Shown here: positions 15,440 to 22,834 of the stretch, in pieces
Layout of the letters: every line of letters starts with the position of its first letter
Position numbering within the stretch: the stretch's first letter is position 1
NCBI GenBank assembly: GCA_046153015.1
Contig: JBJXGF010000407.1
Span: forward strand, 1 to 58,000
Source of the DNA: JBJXGF01 sp046153015
GTDB lineage: Bacteria; Actinomycetota; Acidimicrobiia; Acidimicrobiales; CAIXPF01
Direction of reading: 5' to 3'
Length of the DNA: 58,000 nucleotides
Translations under genes and position numbers: made by a program
The notes under the pieces: generated by a model
The model's input: the letters and a program-made list of their open reading frames with translations, nothing else
What the model was told of the DNA's origin: nothing
Databases searched by the model: none

Positions 15440-16303
15440 ATGCTGCAGTGGAAGGTCGGCGACGCGACGATCACCTCCATTCCCGAGAGCGAGGGGCCGA
15501 CCTCGCCCCGGTTCCTGTTCGAGGGCCTGAGCAAGCAGGACGTGCTGGCCCGCGCCGGCGCCGCGCCGTGGCTGCGCCCGCACTTCGTGAGCGACGACGG
15601 CTACCTGCTGATGCGCATCCAGTGCCTCGTGATCGAGGCCGGAGGTCACCGCATCGCGGTCGACACCTGCGTCGGCAACGACAAGGCGCGCCACAGCCCC
15701 GACTGGAACAACCTCCAGCTTCCCTTCCTGGAGGACATGGACGCGGCGGGCCATCCGCCGGAGTCGATCACCGAGGTGGTCTGCACCCACCTCCACGTCG
15801 ACCACGTCGGCTGGAACACGCGTCTGGTCGACGGGCGCTGGACGCCGACCTTCACCAACGCCCGCTATCTGTTCGCCCGGCCCGAGTTCGAGCACTGGAA
15901 GAGCGCCCCGGATCTGTTCGGCGACGACGTGTTCGGCGATTCGGTGGCGCCGATCCACGAGGCCGGCCTGGCCGATCTGGTGGCCGTCGACCATCGCATC
16001 AGCGAGAACGTGTGGTTCGAGTCGACGCCGGGGCACACCCCCGGGCACATCTCGGTCGTCGTCGAGTCCGCCGGTCAGCGGGCGGTGATCACCGGCGACA
16101 TGGTCCACTCGCCGATGCAGATCGACGACCCGGAGCTCGCCGCGGTGGTCGACACCGACCAGGTGGAGTCCCGCGCCAGCCGGCGCGCCGCGTTCACGCG
16201 GTGGGCGGAGGCGAACGCGCTGGTGATCGGCACGCACTTCGCCGATCCCTCGGCGGGCCGGTTGGCAAAGCTCGACGGCGGCAAGTTCCGCCTGGAGGTG
16301 TGA
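15440..16303 (+). CDS. Metallo-beta-lactamase-fold hydrolase
   Basis: A 287-residue protein with GGGGGAGG before its ATG. Zn-binding residues are visible: H117-L-H119-V-D121-H122, GHTPGH (third His), TGDMV (bridging Asp) and GTHF (last His). WNN..LPFLEDM and the overall layout resemble lactonase-like (AHL-lactonase/ atrazine-lactonase group) members. A lactonase partner would fit the Baeyer-Villiger-type monooxygenase encoded five bases downstream, because that reaction makes esters or lactones; this coupling is inference. Confidence 0.9.
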   Translation: MLQWKVGDATITSIPESEGPTSPRFLFEGLSKQDVLARAGAAPWLRPHFVSDDGYLLMRIQCLVIEAGGHRIAVDTCVGNDKARHSPDWNNLQLPFLEDMDAAGHPPESITEVVCTHLHVDHVGWNTRLVDGRWTPTFTNARYLFARPEFEHWKSAPDLFGDDVFGDSVAPIHEAGLADLVAVDHRISENVWFESTPGHTPGHISVVVESAGQRAVITGDMVHSPMQIDDPELAAVVDTDQVESRASRRAAFTRWAEANALVIGTHFADPSAGRLAKLDGGKFRLEV

Positions 16304-16308
16304 CGCGC

Positions 16309-18186
16309 ATGACCTCGCAAGGTGTTCCCGCGGTTCGGATCGATCCCGGCACCGGGCGCAAGCTGTTCAACACCCGGGCGGAGAAGGCCTCGGACCGAAT
16401 CGTCGGCAAGGGCTACGACGTGGTCGACGACCCGGACAAGCTGGCGCTGCCCGCCGCCAAGCCGGGGGCGGTGTTCGGCGCCGAGGAGCAAGCGCGGTAC
16501 CGCGAGTTCAACGAGGTCCGGCGCGGCGCCGACGACTACATGCCGATGCGGGGCGCGTTCGCCCGCTACCTCGAAGACCATTACTCCGCGGCGCCCGTCC
16601 CCCGTGAAGCGCTGACCGACGAGTGCGAGATCATCGTGGTCGGCGGCGGCTTCGCCGGGCTCCTGCTCTGGTACAAGCTGGCCGCCGCAGGCTTCACCGA
16701 CATCCGCTTCTGCGAGAAGGGCGGCGACGTCGGCGGCACCTGGTACTGGAACCGCTACCCCGGGATCGCCTGCGACGTCGAGTCGTACTCCTACCTCCCG
16801 CTGCTGGAGGAAATGGACTACTTCCCGACCATGAAGTTCGCGTCCGGCTTCGAGATCTTCGAGTATTGCCAGAAGATGGCCGAAAAGTTCGGCTTCTACG
16901 ACCACTGCCTGTTCCATACCGAGGTGACCTCGGTCGACTGGGACGACGCCGCCGAGCGCTGGACGATCCGCACCAACCGGGGCGACGCGATGCGAGCCCG
17001 TTTCGTGATGCTCGCCAACGGCGTGCTCACCACTCCGAGGCTGGCCCGCATCAACGGCATGGAAACCTTCGGCGGCGAGTCGTTCCACACCTCCCGCTGG
17101 AATTATGACGTCGAGCTGCAGGGCAAGCGGATCGGCGTGATCGGCACCGGCGCCACCGCGGTGCAGGCCATCCCCGAGCTGGCCAAGGTGGCCGGCCAGC
17201 TCTACGTGTTCCAGCGCACCCCCTCGACCATCGACGTGCGGGACCAGCGGGCGACCGCACCGGAGCAGATCGAGGAGTGGAAGAACGAGCCGGGCTGGGC
17301 GCGGGCCCGCCGCACCCGTTTCGCGCAGCTCATCGGCCGCCGGGCGCTGCAGGCGAACGACGAGTTCCTCGCCGGCAAGGCGCCGTTGCCGGAGCGCCGG
17401 CGCGCCAAGGAGGGCCCACGTCCCACTCGTGAGGAACGCACCCAACGCGAGCTCGAAGCGAGCTTTCGCATCATGGAGCAGATCCGGGCCCGCATCGACG
17501 CCATCGTCGAGGACCCGAAGACCGCAGCCGCGCTCAAGCCGTACTACCCCTACGGGTGCAAACGGCCGACGTTCCACGATGAGTACCTGCCGACGTTCAA
17601 TCTCCCTCATGTCACGCTGGTCGACGTCGCGCCGCTCGGCGTGCAGGAGATCAACGAGCGAGGCGTGGTGCACGACGGCGTCCAGTACGACCTCGACGTG
17701 CTGATCTACGCCACCGGATTCGACTTCATGTCGCGGGAAGCGGTGGGCCACGTGCGAGGCCTCGGCGGGCGGACGATCGCCGAGAAATGGCAGGAAGAGG
17801 GCACGCGAACGTTCCTCGGTCTGCACACCAACGGCTTCCCGAACCTGTTCATCGTGGCCGGCCCGCAGGGCACCGGAGGGAGCTTCAACTTCACCGACGC
17901 CATCGAGGAGCACACCGATTACGTCGTATGGCTGCTCTCGACGATGCGCGACGCCGGGCACGGCGTGGTCGACGTGACCGAGCAGGACGAGGCGAGCTGG
18001 TCGCAGCACTGCGCGGAGGCCGACATCGCCACCGCTCCGCTGCGGAACTGTCTGTCCAACTTCAACGGCTACGGACGGGCCGAACCGGGCGCGCTCGCCT
18101 ACTACGGCGGCCGGGAGGCGCTGCGCCGGCGGGCCGCGGCCCAGGAGACGCTGGCGCCCTACCTCTTCCGGCCCGTTAGAACGTGA
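16309..18186 (+). CDS. Baeyer-Villiger-type flavin monooxygenase
   Basis: A 625-residue flavoprotein. An N-terminal extension of about 100 residues precedes the FAD Rossmann motif GGGFAG (112-117). The family fingerprint FGGESFHTSRW is at 254-264 and the NADPH Rossmann motif GTGATA at 279-284. DVGGTWYWNRYPGIACDVESY is the active-site segment of cyclohexanone-monooxygenase-like enzymes. The N-terminal extension places it with the larger phenylacetone or steroid-type BVMOs. The substrate is unknown. The 3' end overlaps the convergent DinB/MDMPI gene by 11 bases. Confidence 0.93.
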   Translation: MTSQGVPAVRIDPGTGRKLFNTRAEKASDRIVGKGYDVVDDPDKLALPAAKPGAVFGAEEQARYREFNEVRRGADDYMPMRGAFARYLEDHYSAAPVPREALTDECEIIVVGGGFAGLLLWYKLAAAGFTDIRFCEKGGDVGGTWYWNRYPGIACDVESYSYLPLLEEMDYFPTMKFASGFEIFEYCQKMAEKFGFYDHCLFHTEVTSVDWDDAAERWTIRTNRGDAMRARFVMLANGVLTTPRLARINGMETFGGESFHTSRWNYDVELQGKRIGVIGTGATAVQAIPELAKVAGQLYVFQRTPSTIDVRDQRATAPEQIEEWKNEPGWARARRTRFAQLIGRRALQANDEFLAGKAPLPERRRAKEGPRPTREERTQRELEASFRIMEQIRARIDAIVEDPKTAAALKPYYPYGCKRPTFHDEYLPTFNLPHVTLVDVAPLGVQEINERGVVHDGVQYDLDVLIYATGFDFMSREAVGHVRGLGGRTIAEKWQEEGTRTFLGLHTNGFPNLFIVAGPQGTGGSFNFTDAIEEHTDYVVWLLSTMRDAGHGVVDVTEQDEASWSQHCAEADIATAPLRNCLSNFNGYGRAEPGALAYYGGREALRRRAAAQETLAPYLFRPVRT

Positions 18187-18973
18187 ACGCCAGCTTGGTG
18201 GCGGCCTTGCGGGCGAGGTCCGGGTCGCCCCGCAGGGTCACCGTTCCGGCGGCGAGCTGAGCCTCGGGGTCGATCCGGCCGCAGCAGAGCAGCATGAACG
18301 TGAGAAAGTCCACGCTGAGCTCGGCCGTGGGCTCGGCGAGCGCCTCCACGGGCCGGGCCCGCCCCTCGACGACGGTGGCCGAGAGGTCCCGGGCGTAGGG
18401 GCCGGTCACGTGCACGGTGACCGACTCGCCCTCGGTGAGGCCCACCTTCTTGCCCATGACGAAGCCCCAGGACAGCTCCACCTCGCGGAGCGACAGCTCC
18501 GCGGCGGGGCCGTCCTCGTGGCCGGGCCGGTCGAGCGGCGTCCGCATGTCCTGCTCGTGCACCCAGCAGTCGAACACCCGCACCTCCTGGAAGCGGCCCC
18601 AGGTGTGCACCCCGACCGGGGTCCACGACGGGCGCGCCCAGGCGGTGTCGTCGGCGGCGGCCAGCTGGGCCCGGCGGCGTTCGACGGCGGCCCGGAACCG
18701 CTCGAGCAGCTCGACGCCGGACCACGCCTTGGCGTCCTTGTGGAACTGCGCGAGCCCGCCGAAGGGGCCCGTCTCGGTCTCGACGGTCCAACCGGCGAGG
18801 GCCTCCTCGATGCCGGTGAGATGGGTCATCACGCCGTGCACGGTCCAGGCCGGGCACAACGACGGCGTCTGCCAGTCGGCGGGGGACAGCGCGGCGCAGA
18901 ACTGCTCGAGGGACGACCAGCACCCGTCGAGCGCGGCGACGGTCTCGGCCCGGGTGGGCGCGGCGACCGGCAT
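18176..18973 (-). CDS. Mycothiol-dependent maleylpyruvate-isomerase-family (DinB-like) protein
   Basis: A 265-residue DinB-like four-helix protein: TLLDGCWSSLE-like helix with LSPADWQTPSLCPAWTV, HGVMTHLTGIE, VFDCWVHEQDMR and a C-terminal sterol-carrier-like domain (ELSVDFLTFMLLCCGRID). This is the actinobacterial maleylpyruvate isomerase/MDMPI pattern, with metal-binding His residues in HLTG and WVHEQD. The family links to mycothiol, which supports an actinobacterial host. Its start overlaps the previous stop in TAATG. Confidence 0.85.
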   Translation of the reverse strand: MPVAAPTRAETVAALDGCWSSLEQFCAALSPADWQTPSLCPAWTVHGVMTHLTGIEEALAGWTVETETGPFGGLAQFHKDAKAWSGVELLERFRAAVERRRAQLAAADDTAWARPSWTPVGVHTWGRFQEVRVFDCWVHEQDMRTPLDRPGHEDGPAAELSLREVELSWGFVMGKKVGLTEGESVTVHVTGPYARDLSATVVEGRARPVEALAEPTAELSVDFLTFMLLCCGRIDPEAQLAAGTVTLRGDPDLARKAATKLAFTF

Positions 18974-19656
18974 TACACGGCCTCGAGGAACTGCATCGCC
19001 GAGTCGATGAACTTGAAGTCCTTCGGGGTGGCGAAGTGGTCGCAGCGACGCAGCACCACCAGCTTGGCGTTGGGCAGACGGTCGAGCAGCGGGTCGGGCG
19101 GGCCGGCGAAGTCCTGGTCGCCGAGCACCACCAGCACCGGCTGGGTGAGCTTGGCGAGGCCCTCGTCGGTGATCGGCCACGCGTGCTTGCGCTTGAGCAG
19201 GGCGGTGAGCGCCTGGCGGTCGATCTCGGGGCTGTCGGCCAGCATGTTGAAGTGGTACGCCTCGGGGTTGGTCACGTCGGGCTTGCCGGCGATGGCCTCG
19301 GCGATCTTCTTGCCCCGCTCCTCGTCCCGGCGGAACAGGTTGTCGCCCACGCCGGACACGATGATGCGGTTGAACCGCTCGGGGTGGCGGCAGGCGATGG
19401 CCAGGATCGTGCGGGACCCGAGCGAGAAGCCGATGGCGTCGACCGGCTCGTCGGGCAGCGCGTCGACCACCAGCTGCTCGAGCGCCTCGTAGGCCTCGGG
19501 GTCATGCGGCTTGTCGGCGTTGCCGTGGCCGAGCAGGTCGAGCGCGAGCACCTCTCGGCCGGCCTCGCTCAGCAGGTCGATCCAGCCGTTTTCCCGCCAG
19601 GTGCGGTCGGCGGAGGTGGCGAAGCCGTGCAGAAGCAGGACGGGCGGTGCGCTCAT
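18973..19656 (-). CDS. Alpha/beta hydrolase
   Basis: A 227-residue alpha/beta hydrolase: LLLHGFATSADRTW, then GFSLGSR with the nucleophilic Ser, LVVLGDQDFAGPP with the acid residue and RCDHFATPKDF with the His. It is short but complete. The gene overlaps the downstream MDMPI gene by one base in TAATG. It is divergent from the ArfB-like gene with 26 bases between the starts. An ester-hydrolase role is likely; nothing indicates a substrate. Confidence 0.88.
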   Translation of the reverse strand: MSAPPVLLLHGFATSADRTWRENGWIDLLSEAGREVLALDLLGHGNADKPHDPEAYEALEQLVVDALPDEPVDAIGFSLGSRTILAIACRHPERFNRIIVSGVGDNLFRRDEERGKKIAEAIAGKPDVTNPEAYHFNMLADSPEIDRQALTALLKRKHAWPITDEGLAKLTQPVLVVLGDQDFAGPPDPLLDRLPNAKLVVLRRCDHFATPKDFKFIDSAMQFLEAV

Positions 19657-19682
19657 GGCCGGCGAGCCTAGTGTTTTGGGTT

Positions 19683-20087
19683 GTGACCCTGCGGGTGAAC
19701 GCCGAGCTCGAGATCCCCGACGACGAGCTCGTCTGGCGCTTCACCCCCTCGGGCGGTCCGGGCGGTCAGCACGCCAACCGCAGCGCCACCCGAGTCGAGC
19801 TCGCGTGGAGCGTGGCCGAGTCCGCCGCGCTGAGCGAGGGGCAGCGAGCCCTGCTGCTCACCCGCCTCGGCCCGTGGGCCCGGGCCGCCGCCGACGACGA
19901 GCGTTCGCAGCTGCGCAACCGCGGCCTCGCCGCGCAGCGCTTGGCGGCGCGGGTGGCGGCTGCGCTGCAGGTCGAGCCGCCGCGGCGGGCCACCAAGCCC
20001 ACCCGCGGCTCGCAGGTGCGTCGCGTGGAGGCCAAGCGGCGGCGCTCGGAGCTCAAACGCGGCCGCGGCTGGCGAGGCGACGAGTAG
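19683..20087 (+). CDS. arfB: ArfB-like peptidyl-tRNA hydrolase / ribosome rescue factor
   Basis: A 134-residue protein from GTG 19683. The catalytic motif SGGPGGQHANRS is at residues 23-34, with the GGQ at 27-29, and the tail is Arg/Lys-rich (TRGSQVRRVEAKRRRSELKRGRG). Both features are typical of ArfB (YaeJ), which releases stalled ribosomes by entering the empty mRNA channel with its basic tail. The only odd point is the short stretch between start and GGQ, normal for the family. Confidence 0.9.
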   Translation: MTLRVNAELEIPDDELVWRFTPSGGPGGQHANRSATRVELAWSVAESAALSEGQRALLLTRLGPWARAAADDERSQLRNRGLAAQRLAARVAAALQVEPPRRATKPTRGSQVRRVEAKRRRSELKRGRGWRGDE

Positions 20088-20114
20088 GGCGGCAGCGCCT
20101 GGCCGCGTCCGCCT

Positions 20115-20621
20115 TCAGCCGGCGAGGTCCCGGCCGAACCACCGCTCGACGGTGTTCGAGAGGTCGTGGAGCTCGCGCAGGCCGCCGGGCTCGTAGCCGA
20201 GCCGGGTGTACAGGCGGTGGGCGTCGACGAAGCGGGTGTCGCTCCACAGGATCATCCGCCGAGCGCCGAGCTCGCGCCGGGCCACGCCCTCCGCCCACGC
20301 CACCAGCGCCGCGCCGAGGCCGCGCCTGCGGGCGGAGCGGGCCACGTACAGCGTTTTCAGCTCGGCGGTGGGCCCAGCGTCGTCGGGCACGGGGCGCACC
20401 GCGATCGAGGCCGCCAGCGACCCGCCGGTGTCGTCGTCGAGCACCCACAGCCGCTTGCCCTCGGCGGCCGCGAAGAACGCGGGGGCCCGCAGCCACGGCT
20501 CCTCGGCGTCGATATCGAGGACGCAGCCGGGGTGCTCGCTCCAGCACGCCTCGATCAGCGCCGCCAGGGGCCCGGCGTCGGCGTCGCGCACCGGCCGCAG
20601 GCCCAGGAGCTCGGGCGCCAC
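20115..20621 (-). CDS. GNAT-family N-acetyltransferase
   Basis: A 168-residue protein from GTG 20621. GLRPVRDADAGPLAALI is the first GNAT helix, and ELKTLYVARSARRRGLGAALVAWA carries the acetyl-CoA pyrophosphate loop (RRRGLG). ARRMILWSDTRFVDAHRLYTRLGYEPG is the final beta-alpha-beta typical of amino-acid or small-molecule N-acetyltransferases. It begins just before the stop of the CoA-transferase gene, on the same strand, so the pair are probably co-transcribed. Confidence 0.88.
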   Translation of the reverse strand: MAPELLGLRPVRDADAGPLAALIEACWSEHPGCVLDIDAEEPWLRAPAFFAAAEGKRLWVLDDDTGGSLAASIAVRPVPDDAGPTAELKTLYVARSARRRGLGAALVAWAEGVARRELGARRMILWSDTRFVDAHRLYTRLGYEPGGLRELHDLSNTVERWFGRDLAG

Positions 20622-20622
20622 C

Positions 20623-21858
20623 TCAGCTGATGCCCTTGGTGTGGGCGGGGCGGGGCTCGGGCGCCTCGGGCAGCTCGGTCACGCCGGCCTCGGCCAGCAC
20701 CTCGAGCGTGTGCTCCCCGAGGATCGGCGGGCGGCGGCGCACCCCCGTGGGCGTCTCGGTCATCTTGATCGACGTGCCGACCACGGTCATCGGCCCGACG
20801 CCGGGCTGGTCGATCTCGACCAGCATGTCGCGCGCCGCCACGTGCGGGTCGGCGAGGATGTCCTCGGCGGTGTTCACCGGCCCCACCGGCACCTTGCCGC
20901 CCAGCTCGGCCAGCACCTGGGCCTTGGAGCGCACGCTGGTCCACGCTGCGATGGCCTCGGTGAGCGGGCCGCGGCGGCGGATGCGGTCGCGATTGCGGCG
21001 GTAGTCGGGGTGATCGGCCAGCTCGGGACGGCCGATCAGCCCGCACAGCGTCGACCACTGATGGTCGAGCGGGCAGGCGATCACGCAGCCGCCGTCGGTG
21101 CAGGGGTACACGTCGTAGGGGGCGAGGAGCGGGTGGCCGTTGCTCATCGGCACGCTCGACAAGGCCCCGTACGTGTACCGGAACATCAGCGATTCGCACA
21201 GCGCGAGGCAGGCGTCGTACATGGCGATGTCGACGAACTGGCCCTTGCCGGTGCGGTGGGCGCACAGCACGGCCGACACCAGGCCCAGCGCAGCCATCGT
21301 CCCGGGGTAGATGTCGCCCACCGATGGGCCGCACTTGGTGGGCGGCCCGCCGGCCGGGCCGGTCATGCCGACCACGCCGCCCATCGCCTGGCCCACCAGG
21401 TCGAACGCCGGCCAGTCCGCGTACGGGCTGGCGCCGGTGCGCGGGTCGCCGAAGCCCCGGATCGCCACGTAGGCGAGGCGAGGGTTCACGTGGCGCAGCA
21501 CGTCGTAGCCGACGCCCAGCTTGTCCATCACCCCGGCCCGGGCGTTCTCGATGACGGCGTCGGCCGACTCGACCAGCTTGCACAACAGCCGGCGGCCCGC
21601 CTCGTCGTTCAGGTCGAGCACCACCGAGCGCTTCGAGCGGTTGATGCTGGCGAAGTAGCCGCCGTAGAAGCGCTCCTCGTCGCCCGGGGCGTAGGGGCCG
21701 GAGAAGCGGGTCATGTCGCCGTGCGGCGGCTCGACCTTGATCACGTCGGCCCCGAGGTCGCCGAGCAGCATGGTGGCGAAGGGCCCGGCCAGGGCCTGGG
21801 TGAGATCGATCACCCGCACCCCGTCGAGAGGGCCGGGCGCCAACGCGCGGTCTGCCAC
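20623..21858 (-). CDS. CaiB/Frc-family (class III) CoA transferase
   Basis: A 411-residue protein from a GTG at 21858 (ADRALAPGPLDGVRVIDL follows). Key segments are GPFATMLLGDLGADVIKVEPP, RSKRSVVLDLNDEAGRRLL and RTGKGQFVDIAMYDACLAL, which includes the catalytic-Asp helix. They identify the CoA-transferase III superfamily, which includes formyl-CoA transferases, carnitine CoA transferases and alpha-methylacyl-CoA racemases. The start was placed where the family sequence begins; starts further upstream would add Arg/Pro-rich non-family sequence. A hairpin sits about 70 bases upstream. Confidence 0.92.
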   Translation of the reverse strand: MADRALAPGPLDGVRVIDLTQALAGPFATMLLGDLGADVIKVEPPHGDMTRFSGPYAPGDEERFYGGYFASINRSKRSVVLDLNDEAGRRLLCKLVESADAVIENARAGVMDKLGVGYDVLRHVNPRLAYVAIRGFGDPRTGASPYADWPAFDLVGQAMGGVVGMTGPAGGPPTKCGPSVGDIYPGTMAALGLVSAVLCAHRTGKGQFVDIAMYDACLALCESLMFRYTYGALSSVPMSNGHPLLAPYDVYPCTDGGCVIACPLDHQWSTLCGLIGRPELADHPDYRRNRDRIRRRGPLTEAIAAWTSVRSKAQVLAELGGKVPVGPVNTAEDILADPHVAARDMLVEIDQPGVGPMTVVGTSIKMTETPTGVRRRPPILGEHTLEVLAEAGVTELPEAPEPRPAHTKGIS

Positions 21859-21928
21859 GGGCGACCGTTCGCCCGGCCCACCGACCCGGCGGTGGGCCGG
21901 CCGGCCGGCGGGCGGGTCGACCGACCGG

Positions 21929-21977
21929 GAGGTTGTGTGCGCCAACCCCCGCCCGTGGGGTTGACGCGCACAACCTC
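21929..21977. repeat. 49-bp hairpin with 21-base arms
   Basis: GAGGTTGTGTGCGCCAACCCC (21929-21949) pairs with the inverted copy at 21957-21977 with two mismatches, both of which would be G-U pairs in one RNA strand, across a 7-base loop. It lies about 70 bases upstream of the CoA-transferase start. Its TTGTG-containing arm is reminiscent of the palindrome at 10684-10800. Confidence 0.75.
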
Positions 21978-22069
21978 GCCCACGCGGGCGGCCGGTGCTC
22001 CGGACGCTCGAGCTGGGAAGGCGCGGCGGGCCGTCCGCGGCCCTACGCCACAGAGAGTGCCGGCGTGCT

Positions 22070-22219
22070 GGCTTGTGGCGCCGAGTTGCGTCACCGGAGA
22101 ATCTCAAGGGCGAGGGCGCAGGAGCGGAGCCTGCTTTGGGTCCGGACCACGCGCCTGCTCAATTGACCGGGGGTGGGCGGGCGGCGGCGTTGTGTGACGG
22201 GTTTCGTCACCGGAGAATC
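22070..22219. repeat. Two direct copies of a 15-bp motif with related flanks
   Basis: CGTCACCGGAGAATC occurs at 22089-22103 and 22205-22219, 116 bases apart. Both follow a GTTG/GTTT-type stretch and precede a G-rich AAG.GCGAGG run. The second copy also forms GTGACgggtttcGTCAC. The first follows GGCTTGTGGCG, the 11-mer that starts the 10684 palindrome. They look like degenerate members of a dispersed intergenic repeat. Confidence 0.55.
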
Positions 22220-22280
22220 CCGACAAGCGGGCGAGGGAGGCGACGAGCGGGCTCGGGGGGCGGGCGGCCGCCGGCGCCGG

Positions 22281-22514
22281 TCAGGCCGAGCGCAGCGCAG
22301 CGACCGCCGAGGCGGTCGCCGCCGACTCCAGGCGCCGGATCATCAGGATCTCGCTGGTGCGGATCGACGCCACCCGCACTGCCCACGCGTCGACGGCCGC
22401 CCGCTCCTCACGGGTGCGGAAGAACGTGGTCATCTGACCCTCCTGGGTGTAGGCGTCCGCGCCCTCGATCAGCTCGACCGTGCGGTCCTTCAGCGTCACC
22501 TCGAAGCGGGTCAT
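22281..22514 (-). CDS. Small hypothetical protein
   Basis: A 77-residue protein (MTRFEVTLKDRTVELIEGAD, then EGQMTTFFRTREERAAVDAW and VASIRTSEILMIRR). Alternating charged and hydrophobic strands suggest a small all-beta or alpha+beta fold. The composition and periodicity look coding, but I recognise no named family. Longer starts upstream give Cys/Gln-rich sequence that looks non-coding, so the ATG at 22514 is preferred, although no good ribosome site precedes it. Confidence 0.6.
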   Translation of the reverse strand: MTRFEVTLKDRTVELIEGADAYTQEGQMTTFFRTREERAAVDAWAVRVASIRTSEILMIRRLESAATASAVAALRSA

Positions 22515-22632
22515 GGGGGCACTGTGAAGGATGTGGCCTGTGTGGTTCCAGGGGTTCAAGCCTGTGGATTGCTGCGGTTGTCCACAGGCCGGTCCGCGCC
22601 CGCCTCGATGCGCGGCGCCACACTGACCGTCC

Positions 22633-22809
22633 GTGGAATTCACCTGCCCGCGCTGCGCCGCCGCCGTCGACGACGAGTACTACGGCCCATGCCTCGGCTG
22701 CCGGGGGACGCTGCGGGAGCAGTACGCCGGCCGGCAGCGCGCGGTCGAAGCCGAGGCCTACGAGCCGAAGATGAACGTGACCCCGAACGCGGTGGCCCTG
22801 AAGGAGTAG
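22633..22809 (+). CDS. Small zinc-ribbon protein
   Basis: A 58-residue protein from GTG 22633. FTCPRC (C5, C8) and GPCLGC (C20, C23) make a four-Cys zinc ribbon. The C-terminus YEPKMNVTPNAVALKE is a segment I associate with a small conserved actinobacterial protein. The size is well below usual gene-length cut-offs, so it is easily missed. It is divergent from the small gene ending at 22281 and convergent with the acyl-CoA synthetase, with only four bases between the two stops. Its role is unknown. Confidence 0.75.
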   Translation: MEFTCPRCAAAVDDEYYGPCLGCRGTLREQYAGRQRAVEAEAYEPKMNVTPNAVALKE

Positions 22810-22834
22810 CGCGCTACGCGCTCACCTGCTCCTT
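22801..22834. terminator. Hairpin spanning two convergent stop codons
   Basis: AGCGCG (22808-22813) pairs with CGCGCT (22817-22822) across CTA, and AAGGAG (22801-22806) pairs with CTCCTT (22829-22834). Both stop codons lie within the stem-loop, so it could terminate transcription from both sides. There is no T-run. Confidence 0.35.

Larger units (their letters stand above)
21859..22280. other. 422-bp intergenic region with hairpin and direct repeats
   Basis: Between the CoA-transferase start and a small minus-strand gene, with no credible gene on either strand. It contains a 49-bp hairpin (21929-21977) and two copies of CGTCACCGGAGAATC (22089-22103 and 22205-22219), each with similar flanks. 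The upstream promoter of the CoA transferase must lie in this region, but no clear -35/-10 pair was recognised. Confidence 0.6.
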
